Assembly (NCBI GenBank): GCA_002346425.1 | Contig: DDZS01000041.1 | Location: 2,907 to 16,587 of the forward strand | DNA length: 13,681 nt | Reading direction: 5' to 3' | From: Alphaproteobacteria bacterium UBA3002 | Lineage (GTDB): Bacteria; Pseudomonadota; Alphaproteobacteria; Rickettsiales; UBA3002 | Shown: piece by piece, positions 7,156-13,681 of the stretch | Position numbering within the stretch: the first letter of the stretch is position 1 | Layout of the letters: every line of letters starts with the position of its first letter | Position numbers and translations under genes: made by a program | Notes under the pieces: generated by a model | The model's input: the letters and a program-made list of their open reading frames with translations, nothing else | Database searches by the model: none | What the model was told of the DNA's origin: nothing

Positions 7156-7180
7156 TATCTAGGCAATAAATGCCTAGATA
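7156..7180. terminator. Inverted repeat after cysNC: possible terminator or operator
   Basis: TATCTAGGCA and TGCCTAGATA form a perfect 10-bp stem with a 5-base ATAAA loop, starting 16 bp after the cysNC stop. What follows on the plus strand is GACAAAAAAC rather than a T-run, so it is not a canonical intrinsic terminator for cysNC. It lies 10 bp before the putative -35 of the secretion-ATPase gene, so an operator or activator site is an equal alternative. Confidence 0.45.
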
Positions 7181-7190
7181 GACAAAAAAC

Positions 7191-7219
7191 TTGCTATTCT
7201 TGTGTAATTTCGGGATACT
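7191..7219 (+). promoter_or_regulatory. Possible promoter of the GspE/PilB-type ATPase
   Basis: TTGCTA (7191-7196) and GATACT (7214-7219), 17 bp apart, each match four of six positions of the -35 and -10 consensus. Predicted transcription would begin about 20 bases before ATG 7246. The hairpin at 7156-7180 lies directly upstream. Confidence 0.4.
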
Positions 7220-7245
7220 GAAAAGAAAAAGAAAGATGTGGGGAG

Positions 7246-9258
7246 ATGGATTCTGCGAAAGGTGGCGATAAGCCATCCATCAGTCATTCCTATCGGCCAG
7301 CTGCAGCCTCCGCACCCGCGGATGATGTCGATGGTGGCGATTTCATGCAGGCAGCCCCGCCTGCCGATGCTCCTATGTCTCCTACGCCTGAAGATGATTT
7401 TATGCAGGCCGCACCGAAAAAAGCCGCGCCGACAAGCGATGATTTTATGGGGAGTGATCGCGCCTCGCAATCACCCCCGCCGCCACCGTCCGAGCCCATT
7501 CCAGAGCCGATAGAAGCCGCACCGATTCCACCTGCTATAGACGATGACGTGATCGCTGCGACGGATACGTCGCCGAAGAAAATGCGTTTGGGAGAACGGT
7601 TAATTCAACTTGGCCTGATCGCAAAGGATCAGCTGGAAGTCGCGCTGCAAGAGCAGCGGCAAAGCAAAAAACTCCTCGGCCAGATTTTGGTCGATATGGG
7701 CTTTATCACTGAATCGGCGCTGGGTGAAATTCTTGCCGAATCTGCGGGTGCAGAAAAATTCGATGCCGCCGAAACCATGCTCGATCCGTCACTGCTCGAG
7801 CATGTACCGAAAGACATTTGCATGCGGCATAAAATCATGCCGATCGCGCAGGATAAAGACGGCACCATCAGCGTCATCATGGCCGATGTTTATGACGTAC
7901 TCGCCATTGACCAGATTCGCCGTTATTTACCCAAAGGCTCGAATATTCGTCCGCTTTACAGTACGGAAGCGGAAATTATTGAACTGGTGGATCAATATTA
8001 TGAATATGAAATCTCGATCGACGGGATTCTGCGTGAGATTGAAACCGGGATTCGTGAAAACAACCAGCTCGATGGCCGTGAAGAGGGCTATGTTAACCCA
8101 ACCGTACGCTTAGTGAATGCGCTATTGATCGATGCGATCAAGCAGGATTGTTCGGATATTCACTTTAACCCGGAAGGCAGCTTCCTGCGCTTGCGTTACC
8201 GGATCGATGGCAAGCTGCAACAAGTCCGCTCCTTCCACCGCGACTATTGGGCGGCCATGGTCGTGCGCATGAAAATTATGTCCGGCATGAACATCGCCGA
8301 ATCGCGCCAACCGCAGGATGGGCGGATTGCGTTTAAGGCGCTGGGGCGCGAGATTGATTTCCGTGTCGCGACGCAGCCAACGGTACATGGTGAAAACTTC
8401 GTGCTGCGTATTCTGGACAAATCCAAAGCGTTGATGCCGATGGAAAAGCTTGGCTTCTCCGAGCATAATGACCGCACCTTTAAGCGCTGCCTGAAACGCC
8501 CGGAAGGCATTATTATCGTCACTGGACCGACCGGTTCGGGGAAAACCACCACGCTGTATTCGACGCTCAGCTATATCAACTCGATCGACGTCAACATCAT
8601 GACGCTGGAGGATCCGGTGGAGTATCAATTGCCGTTGATTCGCCAGACCAATGTGCGCGAAGGCTCGGTCGATTTTTCGACCGGGATTAAATCGCTCATG
8701 CGTCAGGATCCGGACATCATCTTCATCGGGGAGGTGCGGGATGAAGAAACCGCCCTCATGGCAGTGCGCGCCGCGCTGACCGGTCACCAGGTATTTACCA
8801 CGCTTCACACGAACGATGCTTTGGGGGCGATTCCGCGTCTCGGCGATATCGGGGTTCCGGCCCACTTGCTTGCAGGCTCGCTGATCGCATCCCTGGCGCA
8901 ACGTCTGGCGCGCCGCTTATGTTCTAATTGTAAAAAACCACGGCAAGCGACGGAAGAAGAATGCCGACTGATGCAAGTCGACCCGAGCGCGCCGCCTACA
9001 GTGCATGAAGCGGTCGGCTGCGATAAATGCAATGGCCGGGGCTATAAAGGCCGGGTTGCGATTGTCGAAGTATTGCGAATTGATGAGGGCATGGACGATC
9101 TGATCGCCACCCACGCGACCAAAGCGCAAATGCTGGAACATGCGCTTGAAAACGGCTTCGTTCCCATGGTGCAAGACGGTATCGCCAAAGTGCTAAAAGG
9201 TCAGATCGACCTGAAAGAACTCATGGGCACCGTCGACTTAACCGCGCGGATGGACTAA
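7246..9258 (+). CDS. Type II secretion / type IV pilus assembly ATPase (GspE/PilB family)
   Basis: A 670-residue hexameric motor ATPase that powers pseudopilus or pilus assembly at the inner face of the membrane. Residues 1-110 are low-complexity, rich in Ala, Pro and Asp, with DFMQAAP at 32-38 and 51-57 and DFMG at 66-69. Residues 114-250 are a GspE/MshE N-terminal domain: RLGERLIQLG begins a 24-residue motif, followed after a 5-residue spacer by LLGQILVDMG, the layout of MshEN domains that bind cyclic di-GMP. The motor has Walker A GPTGSGKT (427-434), Asp box EDPVEY (455-460), Walker B DPDIIFIGEVRDEE (488-501), His box TGHQVFTTLHTND (512-524) and a zinc-type pair CSNC (559-562) / CDKC (592-595). 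GGGGAG abuts ATG 7246 with no spacer and the frame is closed upstream by TGA at 7219-7221, so the exact start is uncertain (M34 at 7345 is possible). No pilin, GspF/PilC or secretin gene is nearby, so pilus versus secretion role is open. Confidence 0.9.
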   Translation: MDSAKGGDKPSISHSYRPAAASAPADDVDGGDFMQAAPPADAPMSPTPEDDFMQAAPKKAAPTSDDFMGSDRASQSPPPPPSEPIPEPIEAAPIPPAIDDDVIAATDTSPKKMRLGERLIQLGLIAKDQLEVALQEQRQSKKLLGQILVDMGFITESALGEILAESAGAEKFDAAETMLDPSLLEHVPKDICMRHKIMPIAQDKDGTISVIMADVYDVLAIDQIRRYLPKGSNIRPLYSTEAEIIELVDQYYEYEISIDGILREIETGIRENNQLDGREEGYVNPTVRLVNALLIDAIKQDCSDIHFNPEGSFLRLRYRIDGKLQQVRSFHRDYWAAMVVRMKIMSGMNIAESRQPQDGRIAFKALGREIDFRVATQPTVHGENFVLRILDKSKALMPMEKLGFSEHNDRTFKRCLKRPEGIIIVTGPTGSGKTTTLYSTLSYINSIDVNIMTLEDPVEYQLPLIRQTNVREGSVDFSTGIKSLMRQDPDIIFIGEVRDEETALMAVRAALTGHQVFTTLHTNDALGAIPRLGDIGVPAHLLAGSLIASLAQRLARRLCSNCKKPRQATEEECRLMQVDPSAPPTVHEAVGCDKCNGRGYKGRVAIVEVLRIDEGMDDLIATHATKAQMLEHALENGFVPMVQDGIAKVLKGQIDLKELMGTVDLTARMD

Positions 9259-11045
9259 CCGCGCACACCTTCCAATCCGTCGGCCATGACGGTTTCGCAG
9301 CCGTTGGTGATGCTTAAGATCAGCGCGGCAGTTTGGGGCAGGATTCGCGCGAAATAGAAGCGGGCGGTGGCGAGTTTGGAATCGTAGAATTCTGGGTTCT
9401 CGTCGCGCTTCTCGAGCGCGATTTTTGCTTGTTTCGCCCAGATGAAGCCGAGCATGACTAAAGCGAACAATCGCTGATATTCGACCGCGCCCGCACCTGC
9501 CTGATTTGGGTTCGACAAGCCATTTTGCGCCAGCCAGAGCGAGGATTTTTGCAGGTAACCGAAATATTTTTCCAGCGGTTTGGTGAACTCCACCATAGCG
9601 TGGTTCTGTCCCTCTTCGGCGATAAACGCGTCGATCGGGTGGCAGACGCTGCGTAGATAGCGGCCCATATGGGCGGGTAATTTACGGCCCACCAAATCCA
9701 TCGCCTGTACGCCGTTGGTGCCTTCGTAAATCATCGAAATACGAATATCGCGCATCAACTGCGCAATGCCATATTCCTCAATAAAGCCGTTGCCGCCATA
9801 GACCTGCATGCAAGTCGAAGCGAGTTCAAAACCCATATCGGTTTGGTAAGATTTGACGACCGGCGTCATGATCTGCACGAAATCATCGGCCAGTTGCCGC
9901 CGCGCTTTGTCGGGATGGCGGTGCGACAGGTCCATTTCAAAGGCGGTCATCATGGTCATTGCGCGCATGCCTTCGGTCACGGCTTTCATCGTCCATAACA
10001 TGCGGCGCACATCGGGATGCACGGTAATCGGATCGGCGGGTTTATCTTTCAGTTTTGGGCCGGTTAGCGCGCGGCCTTGCAGGCGTTCTTCGGCATAGGT
10101 CAGGGCATTTTGCCACGCGGCTTCGGCAATCCCTAAACCCTGTACGCCCACATAGAGGCGCGCGGCATTCATCATCGTGAACATCGCCCGCAAGCCTTTA
10201 TGCGGCTCGCCGACCAGCCAGGCTTTCGCCCCATCATAATTCATGACGCAGGTGGGGGAGGCGTGGATACCCATTTTATGATCCAGCCCGCCACAATGGA
10301 ACTGGTTACGCTCGCCCAAAGAGCCATCGTCGTTGACCATGAATTTCGGCGCGACAAATAGCGAGATGCCTTTGGTGCCTTCCGGCGCGTCGGGTAAGCG
10401 CGCGAGGATCAGGTGAATGATATTATCGGCCATGTCGTGCTCGCCCGCCGAGATCCAGATTTTGCCGCCTTCGATCGCATAACTGCCATCGTCATTCGGT
10501 GTCGCTTTGGTGCGCACCAATCCCAGATCGGTTCCGGCCTGCGGTTCGGTCAAACACATGACGCCGGTCCATTCACCAGAAATCATTTTCGGCAGATAGG
10601 TCTGTTTCAATTCCTCATTGGCATGCAGCAGCAGTGCAGAAATCGCGCCATGCGTGAGGCCCGGTGTCAGGCCGAAAGCGAGATTGGCGGAGCACACCAT
10701 TTCCAGCATCGGCATATTGAGAAATTCCGGCAGACCTTGCCCGCCATATTCCGTCGGCCAGGTGATCGTCGACCAGCCACCTTCGGCATAATGGCGATAG
10801 GCTTCTTTGAAGCCTTCCGGCGTGGTTACGGAATGATCCTCAGGGTTATATTTCAAGCCCTCGACATCGCCGACCTGATTGAGGGGATGCAACACTTCCT
10901 GCGTAAATTTCGCCGCTTCGTCAAGGAGCGGGGTAGCCAGCTCCATCGCTTCCGCGAAGCCCTCGACGTCGCTATACTCGCCCACCGGTAAAAATTCGTT
11001 TATCAGAAACTGAAAGTCTTTTAACGGCGCGGTATAGGTGGTCAT
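9255..11045 (-). CDS. Acyl-CoA dehydrogenase, long DmdC/FadE-like type
   Basis: A 596-residue FAD enzyme that introduces the alpha-beta double bond in an acyl-CoA, passing electrons to ETF in known relatives. The N-terminus MTTYTAPLKDFQFLINEFL is typical of the long subgroup that includes 3-methylmercaptopropionyl-CoA dehydrogenase (DmdC) and related beta-oxidation enzymes. The flavin/substrate region has MCLTEPQAGTDLG (163-175) and IEGGKIWISAGEHDM (191-205). The C-terminal helical domain has MQVYGGNGFIEEYG (413-426) and MRDIRISMIYEGTNGVQA (431-448), whose E441 is the expected catalytic base. The extra ~130 C-terminal residues are characteristic of this subgroup. The start ATG is supported by AGGGAG at 11051-11056 with a 5-base spacer. 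It is convergent with the ATPase gene (stops overlap by 4 bp) and divergent from the first lipase. The actual chain length or substrate cannot be read; DmdC function is not claimed. Confidence 0.9.
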   Translation of the reverse strand: MTTYTAPLKDFQFLINEFLPVGEYSDVEGFAEAMELATPLLDEAAKFTQEVLHPLNQVGDVEGLKYNPEDHSVTTPEGFKEAYRHYAEGGWSTITWPTEYGGQGLPEFLNMPMLEMVCSANLAFGLTPGLTHGAISALLLHANEELKQTYLPKMISGEWTGVMCLTEPQAGTDLGLVRTKATPNDDGSYAIEGGKIWISAGEHDMADNIIHLILARLPDAPEGTKGISLFVAPKFMVNDDGSLGERNQFHCGGLDHKMGIHASPTCVMNYDGAKAWLVGEPHKGLRAMFTMMNAARLYVGVQGLGIAEAAWQNALTYAEERLQGRALTGPKLKDKPADPITVHPDVRRMLWTMKAVTEGMRAMTMMTAFEMDLSHRHPDKARRQLADDFVQIMTPVVKSYQTDMGFELASTCMQVYGGNGFIEEYGIAQLMRDIRISMIYEGTNGVQAMDLVGRKLPAHMGRYLRSVCHPIDAFIAEEGQNHAMVEFTKPLEKYFGYLQKSSLWLAQNGLSNPNQAGAGAVEYQRLFALVMLGFIWAKQAKIALEKRDENPEFYDSKLATARFYFARILPQTAALILSITNGCETVMADGLEGVRG

Positions 11046-11050
11046 AGCGT

Positions 11051-11056
11051 CTCCCT
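11051..11056 (-). promoter_or_regulatory. Ribosome binding site of the acyl-CoA dehydrogenase
   Basis: On the minus strand AGGGAG, 5 bases before ATG 11045. It is a strong site that fixes the start. Confidence 0.6.
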
Positions 11057-11069
11057 GTAAACGTCAGTT

Positions 11070-11092
11070 CTGCGACTGACATGATTTTGTCA
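11070..11092. promoter_or_regulatory. Shared upstream element, copy 1 (TGACA-N6-TGTCA)
   Basis: CTGCGAC followed by the inverted repeat TGACA (11077-11081), six bases TGATTT, and TGTCA (11088-11092). It lies in the 92-bp divergent gap between the dehydrogenase and lipase 1, 45 bp before the lipase start. It matches copy 2 before lipase 2 in 21 of 23 positions, while flanking bases do not match. CTGACA could also serve as a -35 with TAGTAT 17 bp on. A second small palindrome, TATACT-T-AGTATA, follows at 11093-11105. It is probably an operator or promoter element; the regulator is unknown. Confidence 0.55.
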
Positions 11093-11137
11093 TATACTTA
11101 GTATACTCAAAAAGGCCCAACCCAACAACGGAAGATC

Positions 11138-12217
11138 ATGGATACGCATACGCCACTTGAAAAACAGGCCAATCGTTCGGAATTTCAGCCGGCAGTGCAG
11201 CAAATGGCGCAACCGGTCGATACGCGCTTTACCTATGATCTGTTGCGCCTGATCGAGCTATCACGCTGCGATTCGGATGTTGCTTTGCCGTTGGAGTTGC
11301 AGCAGGCACCCTATCGCTGGGAGCGTATGCTGCGCACCAGCACCGCGGAGGGAAACCGCCAAACCAGTGCTGCGGTATTCCGCCGTGACGATACAGTATT
11401 TGTGGCATTCCGTGGCAGTCATATGGCTAAAAACGAACACCGTCTGCGCAATTATGATCTGCGCCTCGACCCCTTAGGAGACGGCTTTGCGCATCGCGGG
11501 TTTTTGCAGACCCTGTCCTGGCCGATGGATGCTGAATATGACGCGGATCAGCGACCGCTTGGTGTCGTGTTGCATGAAACCCTGCGCGATATCCGCAAGC
11601 GCCACCCTGAATGCACTAAGCTAGTGATCACTGGGCATTCAGCCGGTGCGGCGCTGGCACAGATTTTTGCCGTGGATTATTTAGACCATCCTACCGCCGG
11701 ACTGGAAATGGAGAAGCTTTATACCTTTGCCGCACCGCGCGCCTTAACCTCGGCGTTGGCGGATCGTCTGAACCAGTATTTTGAAAAACGGGGAGAAGGA
11801 CATTGCCTGCGTATTATCCATACGGCGGATAATGTGGCGCAGCGGCCGCCACGTAATACGTATTTCTGGGCCGGTGAGACGAAACACTATCGGCATGTGG
11901 GCAAGCCGATCCTATTGGTGCCGAACCTCTCGGAAGTATCTCCGGATGCATTAGCGAAACGCTTAGCGTCCTACGGTGCCCATGCGCAAGCGCTCGATGC
12001 CACTCTAGCGAACCCCGATCCGCGCATCCCCCCGCATCAGCTCGACCATTATATGGATGTATTTGCCACGCTGGCGGAAAAATCGGAAGGGGTAGGCGCA
12101 TATTGGCGCGAATCTGTGGTAGGTGATCATCGGCGTCTGCTTACGATGCGCGAAAAAGAAGAGGCCCGCGTGGCCGCCAGAGAGCGTGGTGAGCCAAGTG
12201 ATCCTTATTTACGCTAA
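11138..12217 (+). CDS. Class 3 lipase / alpha-beta hydrolase, paralogue 1
   Basis: A 359-residue alpha/beta hydrolase of the lipase class 3 family, expected to hydrolyse acyl esters such as glycerides or phospholipids. Key sites: the oxyanion-region strand TVFVAFRGSH (86-95), the nucleophile elbow LVITGHSAGAALAQ (162-175, S168), the acid in IIHTADNVAQRP (D231), and a C-terminal histidine in PPHQLDHYMDV (H304 likely). RHVGKPILLVPN (252-263) is shared with paralogue 2. Neither a signal peptide nor a membrane segment is seen, so it is probably cytosolic unless exported by another route. GGAAG with a 3-base spacer precedes ATG 11138. It is roughly half identical to the next gene over the C-terminal two thirds, so the pair looks like a tandem duplication. 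The acid loop departs from the usual D-x-V-P form (here DNVA), which may alter activity or specificity. Confidence 0.85.
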   Translation: MDTHTPLEKQANRSEFQPAVQQMAQPVDTRFTYDLLRLIELSRCDSDVALPLELQQAPYRWERMLRTSTAEGNRQTSAAVFRRDDTVFVAFRGSHMAKNEHRLRNYDLRLDPLGDGFAHRGFLQTLSWPMDAEYDADQRPLGVVLHETLRDIRKRHPECTKLVITGHSAGAALAQIFAVDYLDHPTAGLEMEKLYTFAAPRALTSALADRLNQYFEKRGEGHCLRIIHTADNVAQRPPRNTYFWAGETKHYRHVGKPILLVPNLSEVSPDALAKRLASYGAHAQALDATLANPDPRIPPHQLDHYMDVFATLAEKSEGVGAYWRESVVGDHRRLLTMREKEEARVAARERGEPSDPYLR

Positions 12218-12232
12218 ATTCTTCAGATAATG

Positions 12233-12255
12233 CTGCGACTGACATTATTCTGTCA
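12233..12255. promoter_or_regulatory. Shared upstream element, copy 2 (TGACA-N6-TGTCA)
   Basis: CTGCGAC, then TGACA (12240-12244), TTATTC, TGTCA (12251-12255), ending 24 bp before the ATG of lipase 2. The inverted repeat arms are identical to copy 1; the only differences are two bases in the 6-bp spacer. It lies in the 62-bp gap between the two lipase genes, so lipase 2 may have its own control or start of transcription. Confidence 0.55.
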
Positions 12256-12279
12256 CACAAAACCATTACTTGCAGTCCA

Positions 12280-13353
12280 ATGAATCTTCTTGCCCCATTT
12301 ACCAGACATACGCAGGTTAAAGGCGAAGGGTGTCGACAATCCTTTGAGCTCGATATGGGATATTTCTACGATATTCTACGGCTATCCGAACTCTCCAGAG
12401 CGGATTCCGATTATGGGCTACAGGTGGAGATGCAGGATTGCCCCTATCGCTTTGAGCGCATTATCCGTACCGGTACCGAAGCGCATAAGCAAAAAACCTG
12501 CGCCGTGATTTTTCGCAAAGAGGATACCTTATATGTGACCTTCCGGGGGACCAATGTTGCCAAGCGCGAACACTGGTTGCGTAATTTCAATGTGCAGCTT
12601 GATCCGCTGGCTGAAGGCTATGCGCATCGTGGCTTTCATCAGACGTTATTTTGGCCAACGCACCCGGAATATGATGCCAACTCGCGCCCGCTTCTGGAGG
12701 TTGTGCAGGAAAGTTTAGCGGCACTCGTCTCGCAGCATCCCGAATGTAATAAATTGGTATTAAGCGGACATTCGGCTGGGGGTGCTATGGCACAGATTTA
12801 CGCAGTGGAGTATCTCGAAAAGCCGTCCGCCCCCTCGTTGAAACTGGATGCATTATATACGTTTGCTTCACCACGTGCCTTGACTACTGATCTTTCCGAA
12901 CGGCTAAAACACTATTTTAAAGAACGCGGGAATTTACATTGCCTTCGATTCGTGCACCCTCAGGATGTGGTGCCGCAATATCCCATGAAAAATACCTTTT
13001 TCTGGGGCGGCAAACCGCTGCAATATCGCCATGTAGGCAAACCGGTGCTGTTGCTACCTAATCTAGACATACTCGCACCGGAGTCGGTCACGCAATATCA
13101 GAAAAAACATGGAGTCGAGGCAGAATTTCTTGATGGCACGTTAACACATGTTGATTCGCGTGTGGCACCCCATCATCTGGATCATTATCTGGAGGTGATC
13201 GGTGCACTGGCGGAACGGGAACAAGGAATTAGTCACTACTGGCGCGATTCAGTGGTTCCGAACCATCGCCGGCTGCTCGATCTACGCGAAAAAGACGAGA
13301 AAAATATGTGGAAGTTAGAAGCTGGAAAACAGTCCGATCCATTTCTTGGCTAG
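12280..13353 (+). CDS. Class 3 lipase / alpha-beta hydrolase, paralogue 2
   Basis: A 357-residue paralogue of the preceding gene with the same layout: YDILRLSELSRADSDYG near the N-terminus (30-46), TLYVTFRGTN (83-92), nucleophile elbow LVLSGHSAGGAMAQ (159-172, S165), acid in FVHPQDVVPQYP (D229, the usual D-x-V-P form), and histidine in PHHLDHYLEV (H302). There is no signal peptide. ATG 12280 gives an N-terminus of similar length to paralogue 1 but has no good ribosome site; ATG 12358 (MGYFYDIL) would begin at the conserved region and cannot be excluded. The substrate is unknown. The end is convergent with the TauE/SafE-type gene, 7 bp between stops. Confidence 0.85.
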   Translation: MNLLAPFTRHTQVKGEGCRQSFELDMGYFYDILRLSELSRADSDYGLQVEMQDCPYRFERIIRTGTEAHKQKTCAVIFRKEDTLYVTFRGTNVAKREHWLRNFNVQLDPLAEGYAHRGFHQTLFWPTHPEYDANSRPLLEVVQESLAALVSQHPECNKLVLSGHSAGGAMAQIYAVEYLEKPSAPSLKLDALYTFASPRALTTDLSERLKHYFKERGNLHCLRFVHPQDVVPQYPMKNTFFWGGKPLQYRHVGKPVLLLPNLDILAPESVTQYQKKHGVEAEFLDGTLTHVDSRVAPHHLDHYLEVIGALAEREQGISHYWRDSVVPNHRRLLDLREKDEKNMWKLEAGKQSDPFLG

Positions 13354-13360
13354 CGCAGCG

Positions 13361-13681
13361 TTAATATGTATTGAAAAAGTAGATGCTAACGGCAAAGCCA
13401 TAGATAATGATAAACCATTTGATCAGCGCAACGGGGAGTTTTTTGGCCAGCACCGGGCCGTAATAACCGCCGATTAAGGTGCCGATGGCGAGTGGGATTC
13501 CGTGTTTCCACGAAATAGCATCTGCGAAGATGAAGGTGAGCGTCGAGACCGTCATGAGAGAGGCCGCCACTACCACTTTGATCGCGTTGATCTGGTGAAT
13601 GGTGCGATGCGCGACCAGTTCGCTATAGGCGATAATTAAAATGCCGATACCGGCGCCGAAAAACCCGCCATAGACGCCAAT
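13361..13681 (-). CDS. TauE/SafE-family membrane permease, C-terminal part (5' end beyond window)
   Basis: The frame is open from the window edge (13681) to TAA at 13361-13363, giving 106 residues of the C-terminal half. It begins IGVYGGFFGAGIGILII, the glycine-rich helix repeat of the TSUP (TauE/SafE/DUF81) family, followed by NAIKVVVAASLMTVSTLTFIF, HGIPLAIGTLIGGYYGPVLAKKL and a last helix IKWFIIIYGFAVSIYFF. At least four hydrophobic segments are visible. Family members export sulfite, sulfonates or other small organic anions. The substrate cannot be told here, and closeness to the cys operon (6 kb away) is not evidence. A GTG at 13576 is only an internal codon; the true start lies outside. 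Confidence 0.85.
   Translation of the reverse strand: MGVYGGFFGAGIGILIIAYSELVAHRTIHQINAIKVVVAASLMTVSTLTFIFADAISWKHGIPLAIGTLIGGYYGPVLAKKLPVALIKWFIIIYGFAVSIYFFNTY

Noticed and set aside
8122..8901. 259-codon minus-strand frame inside the secretion ATPase
   Set aside because: Antisense to the Walker A/B region of a confidently identified gene; the composition is that of a reverse-frame artefact.
10413..10991. 192-codon plus-strand frame opposite the acyl-CoA dehydrogenase
   Set aside because: It lies wholly antisense to a gene with clear motifs, and its peptide is Arg/His/Phe-rich with no recognisable domain, as expected for a shadow frame.
11138..13353. Lipase pair as a toxin/immunity or phospholipase-effector module
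   Set aside because: Both members keep a full Ser-Asp-His set and the same architecture, with no immunity-like, VgrG/PAAR or export-signal gene nearby.

Overview
The window is a dense bacterial segment of moderate GC. It most likely comes from an alphaproteobacterium. The clues are the M48-protease/DsbA pair, a CysD plus CysN-CysC fusion, a long DmdC-type acyl-CoA dehydrogenase, and dispersed palindromic repeats, one of them inside a reading frame as in Rickettsiales-type genomes. The taxonomic call rests on gene style and memory, not on a marker gene. There is no rRNA, tRNA, CRISPR array or transposase. No stretch over 300 bases lacks a gene.

Layout. Positions 1-519 (+) hold the 3' end of an unrecognised gene. 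It converges, 3 bp apart, on a minus-strand envelope pair: an M48 metalloprotease with TPR repeats (BepA/YfgC-like, 1325-2677) followed by a DsbA/ScsC-like thiol oxidoreductase (523-1266). Divergent from these is a fold-type-I PLP aminotransferase (2830-3981). A hairpin-forming repeat (3985-4048) separates it from a sulfate-activation operon: CysD (4101-4934), an unrecognised 115-residue protein (4934-5281) and a CysN-CysC fusion (5281-7140). The three genes are joined by TGATG stop/start overlaps. An inverted repeat and a plausible promoter precede a GspE/PilB-type secretion or pilus ATPase (7246-9258). It carries an MshEN-type N-terminal domain and a repetitive leader. Its stop overlaps by 4 bp the stop of a convergent acyl-CoA dehydrogenase (9255-11045, minus). 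The right end holds two tandem paralogous class-3 lipases (11138-12217 and 12280-13353). They share a 23-bp upstream element containing TGACA-N6-TGTCA. Last is the C-terminal part of a TauE/SafE-type membrane permease (13361-13681, minus, cut by the window edge).

Functionally the window is mixed. The M48/DsbA pair fits envelope protein quality control. The cys operon makes APS and PAPS from sulfate. The dehydrogenase and the lipases fit fatty-acid and lipid turnover, though no regulatory link between them is proven.

The points most worth attention are: (1) a palindromic repeat whose one arm encodes the hydrophobic core of the M48 signal peptide; (2) the EF-1alpha-like CysN with an unknown small protein locked between it and CysD; (3) the duplicated lipase gene plus operator unit.
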